NCBI GenBank assembly: GCA_964386465.1
Contig: CAYLTU010000053.1
Location: forward strand, 1-24,691
DNA length: 24,691 bases
Reading direction: 5' to 3'
Origin: GCA-2717185 sp964386465
GTDB lineage: Bacteria > Pseudomonadota > Alphaproteobacteria > UBA8366 > GCA-2717185
Shown: one piece after another, positions 17,401 through 24,044 of the stretch
Layout of the letters: the number at the start of each line of letters is the position of its first letter
Position numbering within the stretch: the stretch's first letter is position 1
Made by a program: the position numbers and the translations under genes
The notes under the pieces: model-generated
The model's input: the letters and a program-made list of their open reading frames with translations, nothing else
Told to the model about the DNA's origin: nothing
The model's database searches: none

Positions 17401-17829
17401 CTGAATATCCCAACTCGCCCTGCCGTCCTCGGCAATTTCGAGCGCGATGACGGGCTCGATCAATTCGAACTGCTCCACGACGATTCGCCGTTCGAGCAGT
17501 GCGCCAACGGCAACGCGAACGCGGAGTTCCTTCAGCAGCACCATCTCGGTCGCTTGGGCGCCGTCGAAATTCGCAATGCGTAATCCGGCGACGCGCAGCG
17601 CGGGCGCCGGCAACAGGGAAAAGGCAATTTTCCCGTCGATAGCCGCATCGCGTCCGGTGTTATCCTTGATCGCGGCGACGATCTGGCCCTTGTACGAATT
17701 CCAGTCGATGAAGCTCGGGCCGATCAGAACCGCCCCGACGAGCAGCACCACCAGCACGACGAGCGCGACGACGATCTTTTTCAAAGAATTGCTCCGAGAG
17801 TTCGAGCGCGGGCCAAACCTGTCATCCAA
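14431..17829 (-). CDS. AsmA family protein
   Basis: An 1,132-residue protein as drawn from TTG 17829. The better start is probably TTG 17784, which has GGAG 7 bases upstream and opens directly with KKIVVALVVLVVLLVGAVLI, leaving 1,117 residues. One N-terminal helix anchors it in the inner membrane; the rest is a long periplasmic chain. The AsmA N-terminal signature is visible in FIDWNSYKGQIVAAIKDNTG, IDGKIAFSLLPAPALRV and RIVVEQFELIEP, and an AsmA_2-like region near the C-terminus ends with DTALNGNGARAITAGTVDLP. AsmA-like proteins form beta-groove bridges implicated in phospholipid transport to the outer membrane and in its assembly. No neighbour sharpens the role. It converges with the RHH gene across a hairpin-rich gap. 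Confidence 0.92.
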   Translation of the reverse strand: MDDRFGPRSNSRSNSLKKIVVALVVLVVLLVGAVLIGPSFIDWNSYKGQIVAAIKDNTGRDAAIDGKIAFSLLPAPALRVAGLRIANFDGAQATEMVLLKELRVRVAVGALLERRIVVEQFELIEPVIALEIAEDGRASWDIQVAAGESAAAPAEDASDAAPLDISLANVSVSGGVVSFHDRRTGTLEKVEDLQMTVAARSLFGPFDLTGSARARGIPVSFELKTGVVKPQQPLTFGFKAILTEHDAELRFKGRMLAPIPTGLLSGKLEIVGSDAARLAAAAGKVSLPPILAQPVSVNGTLMVSPDAVALNDTAIKLGAFSGNGAVSVTFGDTMNADVAVSVSRLNLDDLLSHAAAAIEKAPETAKLAGDAAPAAADSGANFTLPKNINASFDLAVDVIQYRGSVIREAGVRAALANGEVTLERAAALLPGGSDVSLLGFLSFIEGEPRFDGEVAAASDNLRALLDWAGTDASALPADRLRGLSYASKVKVTPVALEVQDINVRLDASTMTGGLAVALRDRPGFGLRLAIDQLNLDAYLPRNAPPAGPSGSVSSGSGKPASGAPKASPLAFLGAFDANIDLEIGRLTVQNTLARKVRLDGLLVGGNLNIRKGSVAGFAGASADISGNLKDLTGTPAVGLNYKVAVNDPAKFFRFLETVPPVPLAKLGKPRLSGRVDGKLDALVLKSDIAAAGVEVALEGLVKNAIANPSFELGMAVNHRELSEFVRLAVAEFRPAAKKLGPLAAAFRLSGTPTDLKISELDATVGPVQVKGAANIRTDGPRPHVTADLAVSEVLLDLFLARPKQVQSATARGRAASASGNGALRPSSRWSRAPMDFSAMQGIDADVKLKIAGLAKGNISLSQPVFEASLKSGRLDLKEFRAGLFGGTVSAKGQVDSTPGVPPMAFALVVSNVDITTAAKVLEAPQRAAGRLSVNASLNAAGNSEAALVASLGGSGAVSGKVQIKVTQQENRAIGAIGLASVLFGKKVKELKQVGGVTNELFSAFGRTPADLAGTFVIERGVLRTRDTALNGNGARAITAGTVDLPRWLIDTNTSVLRGGQQAPFVSVALTGPLDSPNPTTSGSFLKSSGTAPASNPIQQILPGVLGTKPDSGGSGKVQPGDVIKGLFDRFVK

Positions 17830-17944
17830 CGAAAATCGGGTTGCATCACCCGTACCAGGAACATTCCTACAATTAAGACGTTTGTATGGCTATTTCAAAT
17901 AGCACGCACCGAAAATAGGTACGGCCCTCGTGCGCTGATTCACA
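17830..17944 (-). promoter_or_regulatory. Upstream region of the AsmA gene with a 13-base palindrome
   Basis: CTATTTCAAATAG (17890-17902) is a perfect 6-base inverted repeat with a one-base centre, about 60-105 bases upstream of the two possible AsmA starts on the minus strand. Its minus-strand copy contains TTGAAA, which could be a -35 element, but no good -10 follows. It may be an operator. Otherwise the gap holds the terminator hairpin of the upstream gene and nothing else I recognise. Confidence 0.35.
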
Positions 17945-17955
17945 CTAGGGCCGTA
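17920..17955 (-). terminator. Hairpin at the end of the FAD-linked oxidase gene
   Basis: TACGGCCCT (17920-17928) and AGGGCCGTA (17947-17955) are perfect reverse complements with an 18-base loop; the stem includes part of the gene's TAG stop. Read on the minus strand it is followed by a modest T-rich run (TATTTTC). The long loop and weak T-tract make it an imperfect intrinsic terminator. Confidence 0.5.
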
Positions 17956-19354
17956 ACATCTTTCCCGGATTCATGATGTTGTCCGGATCGAGCGCATTCT
18001 TGATGCTGCGCATGACGCTGACCGCCTCGCCATGTTCGGTCGTCAGATAATCCAGCTTGCCCATGCCTATACCATGCTCGCCCGTACAGGTACCGCCCAT
18101 CGCGATCGCCCGGTGATTGAGGCGCCCGATCAGCGCCTTGGCGCGCTTCATATCGTCCTCGCTGTCAGGATCGATCAGCAGAACGAGGTGGAAGTTGCCG
18201 TCGCCGACATGCCCGACTACCGGCGCCAAGACCCCGGTTTCATCGATATCGCGCCGCGTCTCGGAGATGCATTCCGCCAGGTTCGAGATCGGAACGCACG
18301 CATCCGTCGTAACGCCCTTCGATCCCGGCTTAAGCGCCAGCGCCGCGAAATATGCGTCATGGCGCGCCTGCCACAGTTGATTCCGCTCTTCGGTCCGCGT
18401 TGCCCATTGAAATTCACCGCCACCGGATTCGTCGGAAATGGCGCCAACCAGTTCGGCCTGTTCGGCAACCGACGCTTCGGTGCCATGGAACTCGTAAAGC
18501 AGCGTGGGCTTGCTCTCGTATTTGTCCAGCTTCGAATAGGCGATGCAAGCCCCCATCTGTACGGCGTCGAGCAGTTCGATGCGGGCCACCGGGATGCCGG
18601 ACTGGATCGTCTGAATCACGGTATTCACCGCGTCTTCCACGGTGGGGTATTGGCAGACGGCGGCGGACATCGCTTCGGGAATACCATAGAGACGCAGCTG
18701 GATTTCGGTGACGATGCCGAGCGTCCCTTCCGATCCGACGAAGACACGGGTCAGGTCGTAACCGGCCGCGGATTTGCGCGCCCGACCGCCGGTGCGGATC
18801 ACCCGCCCGTCGGCGAGGACGACGGTCAGGCCGAGCACGTTCTCACGCATCGTGCCGTAGCGCACGGCGTTCGTACCGCTGGCGCGAGTCGCCGTCATAC
18901 CGCCGAGCGACGCGTCCGCGCCGGGATCGATCGGAAAAAACAAGCCGGTCGCCCGGAGGTGCTGGTTGAGCTGCTTTCGGGTGACACCGGCCTGGACGCG
19001 GCAATCGAGGTCTTCCTCGTTGACTTCGAGGATATCGTTCATTTCGGAAAGATCGATACAAACGCCGCCATGCAACGCGATGACATGGCCTTCGAGCGAC
19101 GTCCCCGTGCCATAGGCAATGATCGGCGCGCCGTGTTTTGCGCAAATCTCAACCAGCGCACTGACCTCTTCGGTCGAATGCGCGAAGCAGACCGCTTCCG
19201 GCGGTTGGGCCGGGAAATAGTCCTCGCCGCTGCCATGATGCTCGCGCACCGCCGCCGCTGTCGAAACGCGGTCGCCGACGACATCGCGCAACTCTTCGAT
19301 CAGCGTGTCCGTGACCGGCGCATAGGCGGCCCCTGCCGACATGGCGTTCTCCAT
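17945..19354 (-). CDS. FAD-linked oxidase, D-lactate dehydrogenase (cytochrome)/GlcD type
   Basis: A 469-residue flavoprotein predicted to oxidise a 2-hydroxy acid such as D-lactate or glycolate, passing electrons to a cytochrome or quinone carrier. The FAD_binding_4 domain holds YGTGTSLEGHV (81-91) and FFPIDPGADASLGGMTATRA; the FAD-oxidase C-terminal domain carries HVGDGNFH, with the substrate/metal histidines, and TGEHGIGMGKLDYL. No signal or membrane helix is present. ATG 19354 is possible, but ATG 19342 has GGAGA correctly spaced upstream and may be the true start, shortening it by four residues. A single gene rather than a glcDEF operon favours the D-lactate dehydrogenase group, but the substrate is not settled. 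It is divergent from the TauE/SafE gene. Confidence 0.9.
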   Translation of the reverse strand: MENAMSAGAAYAPVTDTLIEELRDVVGDRVSTAAAVREHHGSGEDYFPAQPPEAVCFAHSTEEVSALVEICAKHGAPIIAYGTGTSLEGHVIALHGGVCIDLSEMNDILEVNEEDLDCRVQAGVTRKQLNQHLRATGLFFPIDPGADASLGGMTATRASGTNAVRYGTMRENVLGLTVVLADGRVIRTGGRARKSAAGYDLTRVFVGSEGTLGIVTEIQLRLYGIPEAMSAAVCQYPTVEDAVNTVIQTIQSGIPVARIELLDAVQMGACIAYSKLDKYESKPTLLYEFHGTEASVAEQAELVGAISDESGGGEFQWATRTEERNQLWQARHDAYFAALALKPGSKGVTTDACVPISNLAECISETRRDIDETGVLAPVVGHVGDGNFHLVLLIDPDSEDDMKRAKALIGRLNHRAIAMGGTCTGEHGIGMGKLDYLTTEHGEAVSVMRSIKNALDPDNIMNPGKMLRP

Positions 19355-19438
19355 TATCCATTCTTCGTGCTAAGCAAGGTACCGTGCGGCCCTACCGCCT
19401 TCAACCTTCGCAAACCCATGCCGTAAAGAGCCATCGCC

Positions 19439-20167
19439 ATGGTCGAGTTCGATACCACGCTTCTTGCCGCCGCCGGATTCATGGCGCTTGGCGGCCTGTT
19501 GCGCGGATTTCTCGGCTTCGGCGGCTCGATGGGCGCGGTCCCCGGCCTTAGCCTGCTTTTCGGGCCGCTCGGGGCCGTGTCGATCGTGTTGCTGGCGGAT
19601 ATCGGCGCCGTCCTGCAACTGCTGCGCACCGCCGTGCGTCATTCGGAAAAGCGTGTCGTCGCGCCCCTCGCGATAGCCTCCGTCGCGACGACACCACTGG
19701 GCGCCTGGCTGCTGATCAACATCGATCCCGCGGACATGCGGCGTGCGATTGCGGTCACGGTCCTGAGCTTCGTCGTCATCCTGATGACTGGATGGCGCTA
19801 CAAGCGACCACCGACCCTGCCCGTCGTCATCGGCGTCGGCACCGTCGGCGGCGTTTTGAGCGGCGGCGCCGGTATGGGGGCGCCGCCGGCGGTCCTGTTC
19901 CTGCTGTCGGGCCCGCACGGGCACGAAGCCGTCCGCGCGAACATCATCGGTTATCTCGCCGTCGCCAACATGACGGCCCTGGCGACCCTGGGTTTCAACG
20001 GCGTGTTGACGGCGGAGATATTGTTACGAGCGCTGGTTCTGGCACCGCCTTATCTCCTTGCGATCTGGATCGGCGGAAGCCTGTTCCGTTTCGCCTCGGA
20101 ATTATTTTTTCGATATGCCGCGCTGGTCGTTACCGCGATCATCGGCGTTGCCGCGCTCGTCGCGTAG
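19439..20167 (+). CDS. TauE/SafE family sulfite/organic-anion permease
   Basis: A 242-residue polytopic membrane protein, with about seven to eight hydrophobic segments filling nearly the whole chain. The family's repeated halves are visible: GFMALGGLLRGFLGFGGSMG near the N-terminus and VGGVLSGGAGMGAPPAVLFL in the middle, each with glycine-rich re-entrant character. TauE/SafE members export sulfite, sulfoacetate or similar anions, or act in uptake; nothing here shows the substrate. The start is ATG 19439, with AAAGAG 8 bases upstream. It diverges from the FAD-linked oxidase over 84 bases, and a link such as export of an organic acid handled by that enzyme is speculation. It ends at a set of hairpin repeats. 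Confidence 0.9.
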   Translation: MVEFDTTLLAAAGFMALGGLLRGFLGFGGSMGAVPGLSLLFGPLGAVSIVLLADIGAVLQLLRTAVRHSEKRVVAPLAIASVATTPLGAWLLINIDPADMRRAIAVTVLSFVVILMTGWRYKRPPTLPVVIGVGTVGGVLSGGAGMGAPPAVLFLLSGPHGHEAVRANIIGYLAVANMTALATLGFNGVLTAEILLRALVLAPPYLLAIWIGGSLFRFASELFFRYAALVVTAIIGVAALVA

Positions 20168-20203
20168 ACCGGATCAGGATTGATGCAGGGCATCGATCCT
20201 GAT
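20167..20203. repeat. Palindromic repeat unit, copy 2 (14-bp stem), opposite orientation
   Basis: ATCAGGATTGATGC (20173-20186) and GCATCGATCCTGAT (20190-20203) pair with one T/G wobble around an AGG loop, directly after the TauE/SafE stop. Its reverse complement matches copy 1 at about 31 of 32 positions across the stem, loop and the ATCCGGT flank. It lies between convergent genes, as does copy 1. Confidence 0.75.
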
Positions 20204-20209
20204 TTACTC

Positions 20210-20264
20210 TAGTGTCCTGATCGTGAAATTCAAGGGATTGAATTTCGCGTGAATCAGCACACTA
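20210..20264. repeat. TAGTGT-bounded hairpin 1
   Basis: TAGTGT (20210-20215) pairs with ACACTA (20259-20264), and inside it CGTGAAATTCAA pairs with TTGAATTTCGCG around AGGGA with a small bulge. Together with the next element it forms a tandem pair of long stems. Confidence 0.65.
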
Positions 20265-20276
20265 ACTATTTGAATC

Positions 20277-20340
20277 TAGTGTGATTCAGATCCAGAAATT
20301 CGCCGCATTCAATGCGACGAACTTCAGAATCATCACACTA
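20277..20340. repeat. TAGTGT-bounded hairpin 2
   Basis: TAGTGTGA (20277-20284) pairs perfectly with TCACACTA (20333-20340). The interior pairs imperfectly (GAAATTCGCCGCATT against AATGCGACGAACTTC). The right foot ends one base before the DUF6134 stop codon on the minus strand, so the hairpin forms at the very end of that transcript. A two-way terminator is likely, though neither side has a T-run. Confidence 0.65.
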
Positions 20341-20341
20341 G

Positions 20342-21004
20342 TCAGCGCAACACGTAGCGTAACTTCGAACCGTCCTCGCCCTCGAACGCAACCTGAACCA
20401 GAACATTGCGTTCGTCGAACCACAGTATGCGCTGGAAATCGCCGGTCATTTCATAGCGGATTGCGCGAATTTCATGGCCGCGAACGGTGATCGTCTCCGC
20501 GCCGGGCGATGTGACGGAAACATTCATTAACTCCCCGTCCGCCGGATCGACAATCCTCTGGTTACCCAACGCAGCATTGTTCCAAAGGCTTGCGGGGCGC
20601 GAGGTCGCCGCGACCGACGCCGTCTCGCCGTTCACCGTCAGGGCGCCGGAGTCACCGTTGGTCGTCAATTCGATATTGTAATCGTCCCCATTGTCATTCG
20701 TTTCGGCAGACATCGCGATGAGATTTCCCCCGCGCCAGGTTTCAAGCGCGGAATGACGAAAGGTGTAAAGAGGAATGAACGCGACACGATAGTCGACCTC
20801 GGCCACGATCCGCACGATTGTCGGTTCGCCGCGCCGTTCGAAGCGAATTACGTGGCGGCCTATCTGTTCTCCGTTACGCAAGATCGCAAAATCAAGAACG
20901 CCGTCTTCCGGAATGCCCGACGCGGACGCCATATGAGGCAACGCCAGGGCGATCAGTAGGAATTTCGACACAATCCGGCGCAAGGCAATGATCCAATCGC
21001 GCAT
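20342..21004 (-). CDS. DUF6134 family exported protein
   Basis: A 220-residue protein from ATG 21004; the frame extends ten codons further to a TTG at 21034, but the shorter form begins nearer a signal peptide (MRDWIIALRR..FLLIALALPHMASA). The mature part looks like an all-beta domain: LDFAILRNGEQIGRHVIRF, TIVRIVAEVDYRVAFIPLYT, LETWRGGNLIAMSAETNDNG, YEMTGDFQRILWFDERNVLV. This layout fits DUF6134, a periplasmic family related in plan to DUF3108-type proteins, without known activity. There is no clear ribosome site at either start. A divergent DUF1194 gene lies 83 bases away. Confidence 0.83.
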   Translation of the reverse strand: MRDWIIALRRIVSKFLLIALALPHMASASGIPEDGVLDFAILRNGEQIGRHVIRFERRGEPTIVRIVAEVDYRVAFIPLYTFRHSALETWRGGNLIAMSAETNDNGDDYNIELTTNGDSGALTVNGETASVAATSRPASLWNNAALGNQRIVDPADGELMNVSVTSPGAETITVRGHEIRAIRYEMTGDFQRILWFDERNVLVQVAFEGEDGSKLRYVLR

Positions 21005-21052
21005 GTGGCGTTTTAAACACCAACTTGTGTTCAAGGCAATATGCGAGGAATG

Positions 21053-21081
21053 CTGACGCGCCGAAGACCCCTAGCTAGAAT
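21053..21081 (+). promoter_or_regulatory. Candidate promoter of the DUF1194 gene
   Basis: CTGACG (21053-21058) and TAGAAT (21076-21081) are spaced by exactly 17 bases. Transcription would start near 21088, on or beside the first ATG of the frame. Either that ATG is used without a leader, or the next ATG at 21130 is used with a leader of about 42 bases. The second reading fits the signal peptide better. Confidence 0.45.
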
Positions 21082-21129
21082 GCTGCGATGTATTGCGGCC
21101 TTCGACAATTGGTTGCCGGCGCAGGTTCA

Positions 21130-21846
21130 ATGCGTCTGGCAGTTTGCGCGCTCCTCGGTCTTTTCGTGTTGGGCGCTATCAACACGGCCCGCGCGGAGAC
21201 GGTCGCGCTCGAGTTGATCCTTGCTATCGATTGCTCTTCGAGCGTCCAGCCGAACGAGTACGCCCTGCAGATGAAGGGCGTAGCCGATGCATTCCGCGCA
21301 CCCAGCGTGGTGCAGGCACTGTCATCGGCGACGCCGAACGGTGTCGCGGTCACCCTCGTACAATGGTCCGGCGAGAGCATGCAGACCCAAGCCCTGCCCT
21401 GGACCCATGTCCACGACAAAAAAAGCGCGGCCGAATTCGCCAAGCAAGTCGAAGAGTCGCCGCAATACATGCAGTGGGGCGCGACCGCGATCGGCGAAGC
21501 GTTGAGCTTTTCGGTCGGTCTGTTCGAAGAAAACGGGTTCGAAGGCGTCCGCCGGGTCATCGACATCTCGGGCGACGGGTCATCCAATCAGGGCGAATTT
21601 CCGGATGTCGTGCGGCAGCTGGTCGTCGCCTCCGAAGTGACCATCAACGGGCTCGCGATCATGAACGACGAGCCGAATCTCGACATATACTACAAGGAAC
21701 ATGTGATCGGCGGTCCTCGATCTTTCGTCGAGCGCGCCAAGAACTTCGCGGACTTCGCCAGCGCGATACGGCGGAAACTGATCCGCGAAATCGGCAGCCC
21801 GCCCTCGGTCCGGCTGGATACGCAAACCGCTTCGAATATCCGGTAA
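21130..21846 (+). CDS. DUF1194 (VWA-like) exported protein
   Basis: A 238-residue protein from ATG 21130, chosen because a clean signal peptide begins there (MRLAVCALLGLFVLGAINTARA, cut before ETVALE); an in-frame ATG at 21088 would add 14 residues. The mature protein starts with a VWA fold: LELILAIDCSSSVQ, where DxSxS is an intact MIDAS, followed later by WGATAIGEALSF and RRVIDISGDGSSNQGEF. These are DUF1194 hallmarks. VWA domains bind partners through a metal ion; the partner here is unknown. It is expected in the periplasm. It diverges from the DUF6134 gene and converges with the lipoprotein gene with 21 bases between. Confidence 0.9.
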   Translation: MRLAVCALLGLFVLGAINTARAETVALELILAIDCSSSVQPNEYALQMKGVADAFRAPSVVQALSSATPNGVAVTLVQWSGESMQTQALPWTHVHDKKSAAEFAKQVEESPQYMQWGATAIGEALSFSVGLFEENGFEGVRRVIDISGDGSSNQGEFPDVVRQLVVASEVTINGLAIMNDEPNLDIYYKEHVIGGPRSFVERAKNFADFASAIRRKLIREIGSPPSVRLDTQTASNIR

Positions 21847-21867
21847 GCGTTCGCTACGGGCCGCGGC

Positions 21868-22299
21868 CTATTCGGCGACGACTTTTTCGCCGTCCGTTTT
21901 CAGGATTTTGTGCAGTTCGAATTTGTTACCGGCGTCGTCCTCGGCCCAGTAATGCAAAGTGATCGTGTCCTTGGCGTTCGGGGTCGCGACATGGTGCCCA
22001 CGCTGCAGAAGCGTCGCCGACGCCTCGACCCGATAGGCGACCAGCGCGTCGACGCATCTCTCGCCATTCAGAACACAGACCTTGCCGCGTTTGATATCGA
22101 CGCCGACGCCGCCGGTCTCGGTGAATTGGCGGTTATGACTATAAGTGTGCAGGCCGTCCTTGAGCGCGTACGACATCTCGACCAGTTCCAGCGCCAGCGC
22201 CGCCTTGCCCGTGGCGTTCCCCTCCCCGCCGGCGGTCTGGTCCTCCTCGCACGCGGCGAGAAACAGGAGCGCGAAAAGAGCTGTCGCGGCCCGGCGCAT
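21868..22299 (-). CDS. Predicted lipoprotein, family not recognised
   Basis: A 143-residue protein with a short basic start, a hydrophobic stretch and the lipobox LAAC (residues 14-17), so it should be acylated at Cys17 and anchored in a membrane facing the periplasm. The residues after Cys are acidic (EEDQ), which does not suggest inner-membrane retention by the Asp+2 rule. The rest is a small mixed domain with two further cysteines that could bridge (KVCVLNGERCVDA), then TITLHYWAEDDAGNKFELHK. It starts 7 bases after the tldD stop, so the two are one transcript. I do not recognise a family. Confidence 0.8.
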   Translation of the reverse strand: MRRAATALFALLFLAACEEDQTAGGEGNATGKAALALELVEMSYALKDGLHTYSHNRQFTETGGVGVDIKRGKVCVLNGERCVDALVAYRVEASATLLQRGHHVATPNAKDTITLHYWAEDDAGNKFELHKILKTDGEKVVAE

Positions 22300-22306
22300 A
22301 GCGGGG

Positions 22307-23746
22307 CTACGCCGCCGTACCGCCGACGGTCAGGCCGTCGATGCGCATTGTCGGCTGGCCCACGCCGACGGGCACGCCCTGCCCGTCCTTGCCGCAGGTT
22401 CCCACCCCGGGATCGAGAGCCAAATCGTTGCCGATCATCGCGACACGGGTCATGGCGTCCGGCCCGTTCCCGATCAGGGTCGCCCCCTTCACCGGCGCAC
22501 CGATCTTGCCGTTTTCCACCATGTACGCCTCGGTGCAGCTGAACACGAACTTGCCGCTGGTAATATCGACCTGGCCGCCACCGAAATTTACCGCGTAGAG
22601 ACCGTTCTCGACCGACTCCAATATTTCAGCCGGATCCTTGTCGCCCTCCAGCATGTAGGTGTTTGTCATCCGTGGTATCGGCGCGTGGGCGAAGGATTGC
22701 CGCCGCCCGTTACCGGTCGCTTCGACGCCCATCAAACGGGCGTTCATGCGGTCCTGCATGTAGCCGACGAGCTTGCCGTCCTCGATCAGCACGGTGCGCG
22801 ACGATGCCGTCCCTTCATCATCGATGGTGATGGACCCACGCCGATCCGAAATCGTGCCGTCGTCGACGATGGTGACACCGGGCGATGCGACTCGCTCGCC
22901 CATCAGGCCGGCGAAGGCGGACGTTTTCTTGCGGTTGAAGTCGCCTTCCAGACCATGCCCGACCGCCTCGTGCAACAGGACGCCCGGCCAGCCCGGACCG
23001 AGCACCACCGTGGTCTCGCCTGCGGGTGCGGCGACGGAATCCAGATTGACGACAGCTTGGCGCAACGCTTCATCGGTCTGCGCCCGCCAAGCATCCGGCT
23101 GCACGAAACTTTCGTAGGCCAGCCGGCCTCCGACGCCATGACTGCCGCTTTCCATGCGGTCGCCGTCGCCGACAACCACTGAAATGTTGAGCCGGACGAG
23201 CGGACGAATATCGGCGACCCGGATTCCCCCCGCGCGGATGATCTGCACCGCCTGCCATTCGCCGGCAAGCGACGCCGTCACCTGACGCACGCGCGGATCC
23301 TTGGCTCGCGCGTAGGCGTCTATTTCGGCGAGAAGTTTGACTTTCGCTTCGAATTCCATCTGCCCAAGCGGGCTCTCATCCGTATAGAGGCTGCGATTTG
23401 TGGCGGACGGTCCCTCGCCCTGGCTGCCGCTGTGGCCCGCCTGAACGGCCCGCACCGTTTCCCCGGCGCGCTTGATCGCGGTTTCCGTCAGTTCGGCGGA
23501 ATGCGAATAGCCGGTCGCTTCGTCGGCGATCGCCCGCAAGCCGAAACCCTGCATGGTATCGAAACTGGCGTTGCGTACCCGGCCATCGTCATAGGTCACG
23601 CTTTCCGCCTGGCAATATTCCAGGTACAGCTCGCCGTCATCGGCATTCCGCAAGGCATCGTTAACGATCGACTCCGTGCGCGATCGATCGAGTCCCGCGC
23701 GGTTGAAAAACAGCTCGTCCGTGGTCGAAAGATCGGACACAGTCAT
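22307..23746 (-). CDS. tldD: Metalloprotease TldD
   Basis: A 479-residue cytoplasmic TldD, which with TldE/PmbA forms the heterodimeric zinc protease that trims unfolded peptides (microcin B17 maturation and CcdA turnover in E. coli). The zinc motif HEAVGH lies at residues 259-264, and the third-ligand cysteine is in GVGTCGKDGQGVPVG (Cys451), as in E. coli TldD. TldD-specific runs include AVGHGLEGDFNRK and the terminal MRIDGLTVGG. Start ATG 23746 has AGGAAAGGG just upstream. tldE is not in this window. The downstream lipoprotein gene is in the same operon. The length is normal and nothing is missing. Confidence 0.96.
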   Translation of the reverse strand: MTVSDLSTTDELFFNRAGLDRSRTESIVNDALRNADDGELYLEYCQAESVTYDDGRVRNASFDTMQGFGLRAIADEATGYSHSAELTETAIKRAGETVRAVQAGHSGSQGEGPSATNRSLYTDESPLGQMEFEAKVKLLAEIDAYARAKDPRVRQVTASLAGEWQAVQIIRAGGIRVADIRPLVRLNISVVVGDGDRMESGSHGVGGRLAYESFVQPDAWRAQTDEALRQAVVNLDSVAAPAGETTVVLGPGWPGVLLHEAVGHGLEGDFNRKKTSAFAGLMGERVASPGVTIVDDGTISDRRGSITIDDEGTASSRTVLIEDGKLVGYMQDRMNARLMGVEATGNGRRQSFAHAPIPRMTNTYMLEGDKDPAEILESVENGLYAVNFGGGQVDITSGKFVFSCTEAYMVENGKIGAPVKGATLIGNGPDAMTRVAMIGNDLALDPGVGTCGKDGQGVPVGVGQPTMRIDGLTVGGTAA

Positions 23747-23913
23747 CCCTTTCCTGCTGCGATGCCGGCAAGCGGCATGCTTCCGCCCCCTATCGGATCA
23801 AACTACGACAGATGCCCTCGCGAAGTACATCGCCTATCGCATCACCGTGCGAGCTGGGTCCTAGGGACCATTATGCCCGGTCGATTGGGAAATGGGATTG
23901 GTTCATAAAGGAG

Positions 23914-23948
23914 TAATCAAACCCAAGTTGACTAACCTTGTTTGATTA
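23914..23948. promoter_or_regulatory. 35-base dyad, operator-like
   Basis: TAATCAAAC (23914-23922) and GTTTGATTA (23940-23948) are perfect reverse complements, with a 17-base centre that is itself partly symmetric (AAGTT..AACCTT). The low G/C content and lack of a T-tract make a protein-binding operator more likely than a terminator. It lies about 110 bases before the next start codon. Confidence 0.45.
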
Positions 23949-24029
23949 GTAGAAATTTAAGCAAAACTAATATAACGGCATGTATAAAGCGTTCATCTTC
24001 CTATTTTTCTGACTAAGTGATAAGCAGGA

Positions 24030-24044
24030 TTGTTAACTTAACAA
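24030..24044. promoter_or_regulatory. 15-base perfect palindrome touching the ribosome site
   Basis: TTGTTAA (24030-24036), a central C and TTAACAA (24038-24044) form a perfect palindrome. Its right end overlaps the AAAGGA ribosome site (24043-24048) of the gene starting at 24058. It could be an operator for a repressor, or a weak RNA stem reducing access of ribosomes. Confidence 0.5.

Noticed and set aside
14929..17583. Several plus-strand frames over the AsmA gene (for example 14929-15819 and 16634-17404)
   Set aside because: They lie antisense to a continuous 1,100-codon AsmA frame and have repetitive, compositionally biased translations.
18032..19426. 464-codon open frame on the plus strand
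   Set aside because: It is antisense to the clearly recognisable FAD-linked oxidase; the translation is Arg/His/Asp-rich low-quality sequence typical of the complement of GC-rich codons.
20210..20340. Possible CRISPR array in the repeated TAGTGT region
   Set aside because: There are only two hairpin units with arms of 6-8 identical bases and no direct repeats with regular spacers; no cas genes are present.
23857..23869. GGTCC-TAG-GGACC dyad as a terminator or operator
   Set aside because: Five-base arms are short, no gene ends nearby on either strand, and a match of this size is expected by chance in an intergenic stretch.
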